From Myxococcales bacterium (GTDB taxonomy: Bacteria > Myxococcota_A > UBA9160 > SMWR01): a stretch of DNA of 8,286 bases. Shown piece after piece: positions 6,288-8,286 of this stretch. Both the position numbers and the translations under genes were made by a program. Location: the NCBI GenBank assembly GCA_022571825.1, contig JACZXC010000112.1:1-8286 (forward strand), given 5' to 3'. Under the pieces are notes generated by a model, which was not told the origin of the DNA, ran no database searches, and worked only from the letters and a program-made list of their open reading frames with translations. The number at the start of each line of letters is the position of its first letter. Position 1 is the stretch's first letter.

Positions 6288-7834
6288 GCGAAAACGACCT
6301 GATTCGGATCTTCGACACCACGATGCGCGACGGCGAGCAGTCGCCGGGCTGCAGCATGAACCTGGTGGAGAAGCTCACCCTCGCCCGCCAGCTCGAACGT
6401 CTGGGCGTCGACGTGATCGAGGCCGGATTTCCCATCGCCAGTGACGGCGACTTCGAGTCGGTGTGCGCCGTGGCGGCGGCGGTTCGGGAAAGCGTGATCT
6501 GCGGTCTGGCCCGCACCAGCTCCGAGGACATCGAACGAGCGGCCCGCGCCCTCGAGAGCGCCGCGAATCCGCGCATCCACACCTTCATCGCCACCAGCGA
6601 CATCCACATGGAGCACAAGCTGCGCATGAGTCGCGAGCAGGTGCTGGAACAGGTGGACCGCGCGGTCCGTCAGGCCCGGGGCTACTGCGACGACGTGGAG
6701 TTCTCGGCGGAGGACGCCACGCGGTCCGACGCGGACTTCCTGGTCCAGGTATTCACCGTGGCGAGCGAGGCCGGTGCGACGACACTCAACGTCCCGGATA
6801 CCGTGGGCTACACCCTGCCCGAGGAGTTCTCGGAGCTGATCCGGCTTCTCAGGGACCGCGTCCCCGGGGCCGAGAAGTTGGTGTTCGCCGTCCACTGCCA
6901 CAACGATCTGGGGCTCGCCGTAGCCAACAGCCTGGCGGCGGTCCGCGCTGGGGCCCGGCAAGTCGAGTGCACCGTGAACGGCATCGGCGAACGTGCCGGG
7001 AACACCTCGATGGAAGAAGTCGTCATGGCGGTCAAGACCCGCCGGGATTCCTTTGCCGGACTCGATACCCGAATCCGCACCGCCGAGATCTATCCCGCGA
7101 GCCGCATGCTGTCGTCGATCATTGGCGTCGCGGTGCAGCCCAACAAGGCGATCGTCGGCGACAACGCGTTTGCCCACGAGGCGGGGATTCACCAGGACGG
7201 CGTGCTCAAGGCGCCCATCACCTACGAGATCATGACCCCTCAGTCGATCGGCCGGCCCTCCAACGAACTCGTGATGGGAAAGCATTCCGGGCGCCACGCG
7301 TTCCGCGAGCGGCTGTTGGAGCTGGGCTTCGATCTGGAGGGCGAGGAGTTCCAGCTGGCCTTCCGGCGATTCAAGGATCTGGCGGACAAGAAGAAGACGA
7401 TCTTCAACGAAGACATCGAGGCCATCGTCGCCGACACGACCATCGACCGCGACGAACGCTTCGCGGTCAAAGAGGTCTCCGTGCTCTCGGGCACCTTCGC
7501 CGAGCCTACGGCCACGGTAGAGCTCGTCATCGATGGCGAGGCGAAGAAAGGCTCGGCCCTGGGAGTCGGCCCGGTCGATGCTGTGTTCAAAGTCGTCGCA
7601 GAACTCACGGAAACCAAGAGCGACTTGCTGCGTTTCCACGTCACCGCCATCACCGGAGGAATGGATGCCTTGGGCGAGGTGTCGGTCACGGTGAGCGAGG
7701 ATGGTCGCCGGGTGATTGGTCACGGCGCCGATCCGGACATCATCGTCGCCAGTGCGAAGGCCTACGTGCACGCGCTGAACAAGCTCGTCTGGCACAAGCT
7801 CCGCCGCGGAGTTTCCGAGCCCAAGGGCATCTAG
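6284..7834 (+). CDS. leuA: 2-isopropylmalate synthase
   Basis: LeuA condenses acetyl-CoA with 2-oxoisovalerate to 2-isopropylmalate, the first committed step of leucine synthesis, in the cytosol. The protein has 516 residues, the usual length of the common bacterial form. The TIM-barrel domain starts with FDTTMRDGEQSPG (10-22; Arg15 catalytic, Asp16 metal ligand). It also has HCHNDLGLAVANSLAA (204-219; His204 and His206 metal ligands) and VNGIGERAGN (231-240; Asn240 ligand). AFAHEAGIHQDGVLK (about 295-309) and MGKHSGRHAF mark the linker region. The C-terminal part (about 390-510), with AVFKVVAE and ITGGMDALGEVSV, is the LeuA dimer regulatory domain, so leucine feedback inhibition is likely. 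Homocitrate or citramalate synthases are related, but the motifs and the following leuB favour LeuA. The start overlaps pssA by four bases. Confidence 0.96.
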   Translation: MSENDLIRIFDTTMRDGEQSPGCSMNLVEKLTLARQLERLGVDVIEAGFPIASDGDFESVCAVAAAVRESVICGLARTSSEDIERAARALESAANPRIHTFIATSDIHMEHKLRMSREQVLEQVDRAVRQARGYCDDVEFSAEDATRSDADFLVQVFTVASEAGATTLNVPDTVGYTLPEEFSELIRLLRDRVPGAEKLVFAVHCHNDLGLAVANSLAAVRAGARQVECTVNGIGERAGNTSMEEVVMAVKTRRDSFAGLDTRIRTAEIYPASRMLSSIIGVAVQPNKAIVGDNAFAHEAGIHQDGVLKAPITYEIMTPQSIGRPSNELVMGKHSGRHAFRERLLELGFDLEGEEFQLAFRRFKDLADKKKTIFNEDIEAIVADTTIDRDERFAVKEVSVLSGTFAEPTATVELVIDGEAKKGSALGVGPVDAVFKVVAELTETKSDLLRFHVTAITGGMDALGEVSVTVSEDGRRVIGHGADPDIIVASAKAYVHALNKLVWHKLRRGVSEPKGI

Positions 7835-7841
7835 GGCCTTG

Positions 7842-8286
7842 ATGCGCCGCGTTCTGCTTCTCCCCGGCGACGGGATCGGTCCCGAGGTCACCGCCGAGGC
7901 GCGCCGGGTGATGGAGGCCGCCGGGGGTCGCTTTGGCCTCGATCTGGCCTTCGAGGAGGGCAGGATCGGCGGGTCCGCCATCGACGAGTGCGGCGTTCCC
8001 CTGGCCGACGAGGTGCTCGACCGCGCCCGTGCCTGTCAGACGATCCTGCTGGGCGCCGTGGGGGGGCCTCGTTGGGACGGCCTGCCCATGGACCGACGCC
8101 CGGAGAAGGGTTTGCTTCGCATTCGCAAGGAGCTGGGGCTCTTCGCGAACCTACGCCCGGCCACGGTTTTTCCCGCGCTGATCGAGGCCTCGACCCTGCG
8201 ACCCGAGGTAGTCGAGGGCATCGACCTGTTGGTCGTCCGCGAGCTCACCGGCGGTATCTACTCCGGCGAGCCTCGGGGGGCCGCCC
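7842..8286 (+). CDS. leuB: 3-isopropylmalate dehydrogenase (3' end cut by window edge)
   Basis: LeuB oxidatively decarboxylates 3-isopropylmalate with NAD+, the third specific step of leucine synthesis. The first 148 residues are visible, out of about 355-365 expected. Motifs are LLPGDGIGPEV (6-16), LLGAVGGPRWDGLP, RPEKGLLRIRKELGLFANLR with the substrate-binding arginines, and VVRELTGGIYSGEPRG near the right edge. Tyr140 in that last motif corresponds to the catalytic tyrosine. Residue 141 is Ser where the family nearly always has Phe (IYFGEPRG or IYFGQPKG). The ATG lies seven bases after the leuA stop, with AGGG (7833-7836) five bases before it. An adjacent in-frame TTG at 7839 is less likely. 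Isocitrate or tartrate dehydrogenases share the fold, but the motifs and position after leuA favour LeuB. leuC and leuD do not separate leuA from leuB. Confidence 0.95.
   Translation, partial: MRRVLLLPGDGIGPEVTAEARRVMEAAGGRFGLDLAFEEGRIGGSAIDECGVPLADEVLDRARACQTILLGAVGGPRWDGLPMDRRPEKGLLRIRKELGLFANLRPATVFPALIEASTLRPEVVEGIDLLVVRELTGGIYSGEPRGAA

Noticed and set aside
6080..7981. 633-codon open frame on the minus strand across pssA, leuA and the start of leuB
   Set aside because: It is antisense to strongly recognised genes, its translation resembles no family I know, and long antisense frames are expected at this GC content.

Overview
The window is a compact, GC-rich stretch of ordinary bacterial chromosome. 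Eight genes all lie on the + strand and fill nearly the whole sequence. In order they are: dxr (only the first codon or few lie outside the left edge), rseP, tsaB, ilvC, psd, pssA, leuA and leuB (cut by the right edge). I see no tRNA, rRNA, CRISPR array, insertion sequence, phage gene or sign of recent transfer. High GC, the gene families, and the run ilvC-psd-pssA-leuA close to dxr-rseP point to a deltaproteobacterial-type organism (Desulfobacterota, Myxococcota, Binatota or a relative). That placement rests on remembered gene order, not on a search.

Layout. Block 1 (2-3595) holds cell-envelope and tRNA housekeeping genes. Dxr makes MEP for isoprenoids. RseP is an intramembrane zinc protease, here with what look like three PDZ domains. 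TsaB is a scaffold subunit of the t6A tRNA-modifying complex. dxr and rseP overlap by one base, and tsaB follows rseP after 16 bases. A 100-base spacer (3596-3695) follows. It is the only sizeable non-coding stretch and contains an AT-rich near-perfect inverted repeat just upstream of a -10-like hexamer. Block 2 (3696-8286) holds ilvC, psd, pssA, leuA and leuB, with gaps or overlaps of only a few bases (ilvC/psd gap 1, psd/pssA overlap 1, pssA/leuA overlap 4, leuA/leuB gap 7).

How the genes work together. IlvC, LeuA and LeuB are steps in valine/leucine synthesis. PssA and Psd are consecutive steps from CDP-diacylglycerol through phosphatidylserine to phosphatidylethanolamine. A two-gene phospholipid pathway is therefore nested inside a branched-chain amino-acid operon, and the overlaps suggest translational coupling. 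ilvB/ilvN and leuC/leuD are not in the window.

I found no clearly undescribed system. The points most worth a second look are the extra PDZ domain in RseP, the palindrome upstream of ilvC, the arginine-rich N-terminus of PssA, the nested operon, and an unusual residue beside the catalytic tyrosine of LeuB.
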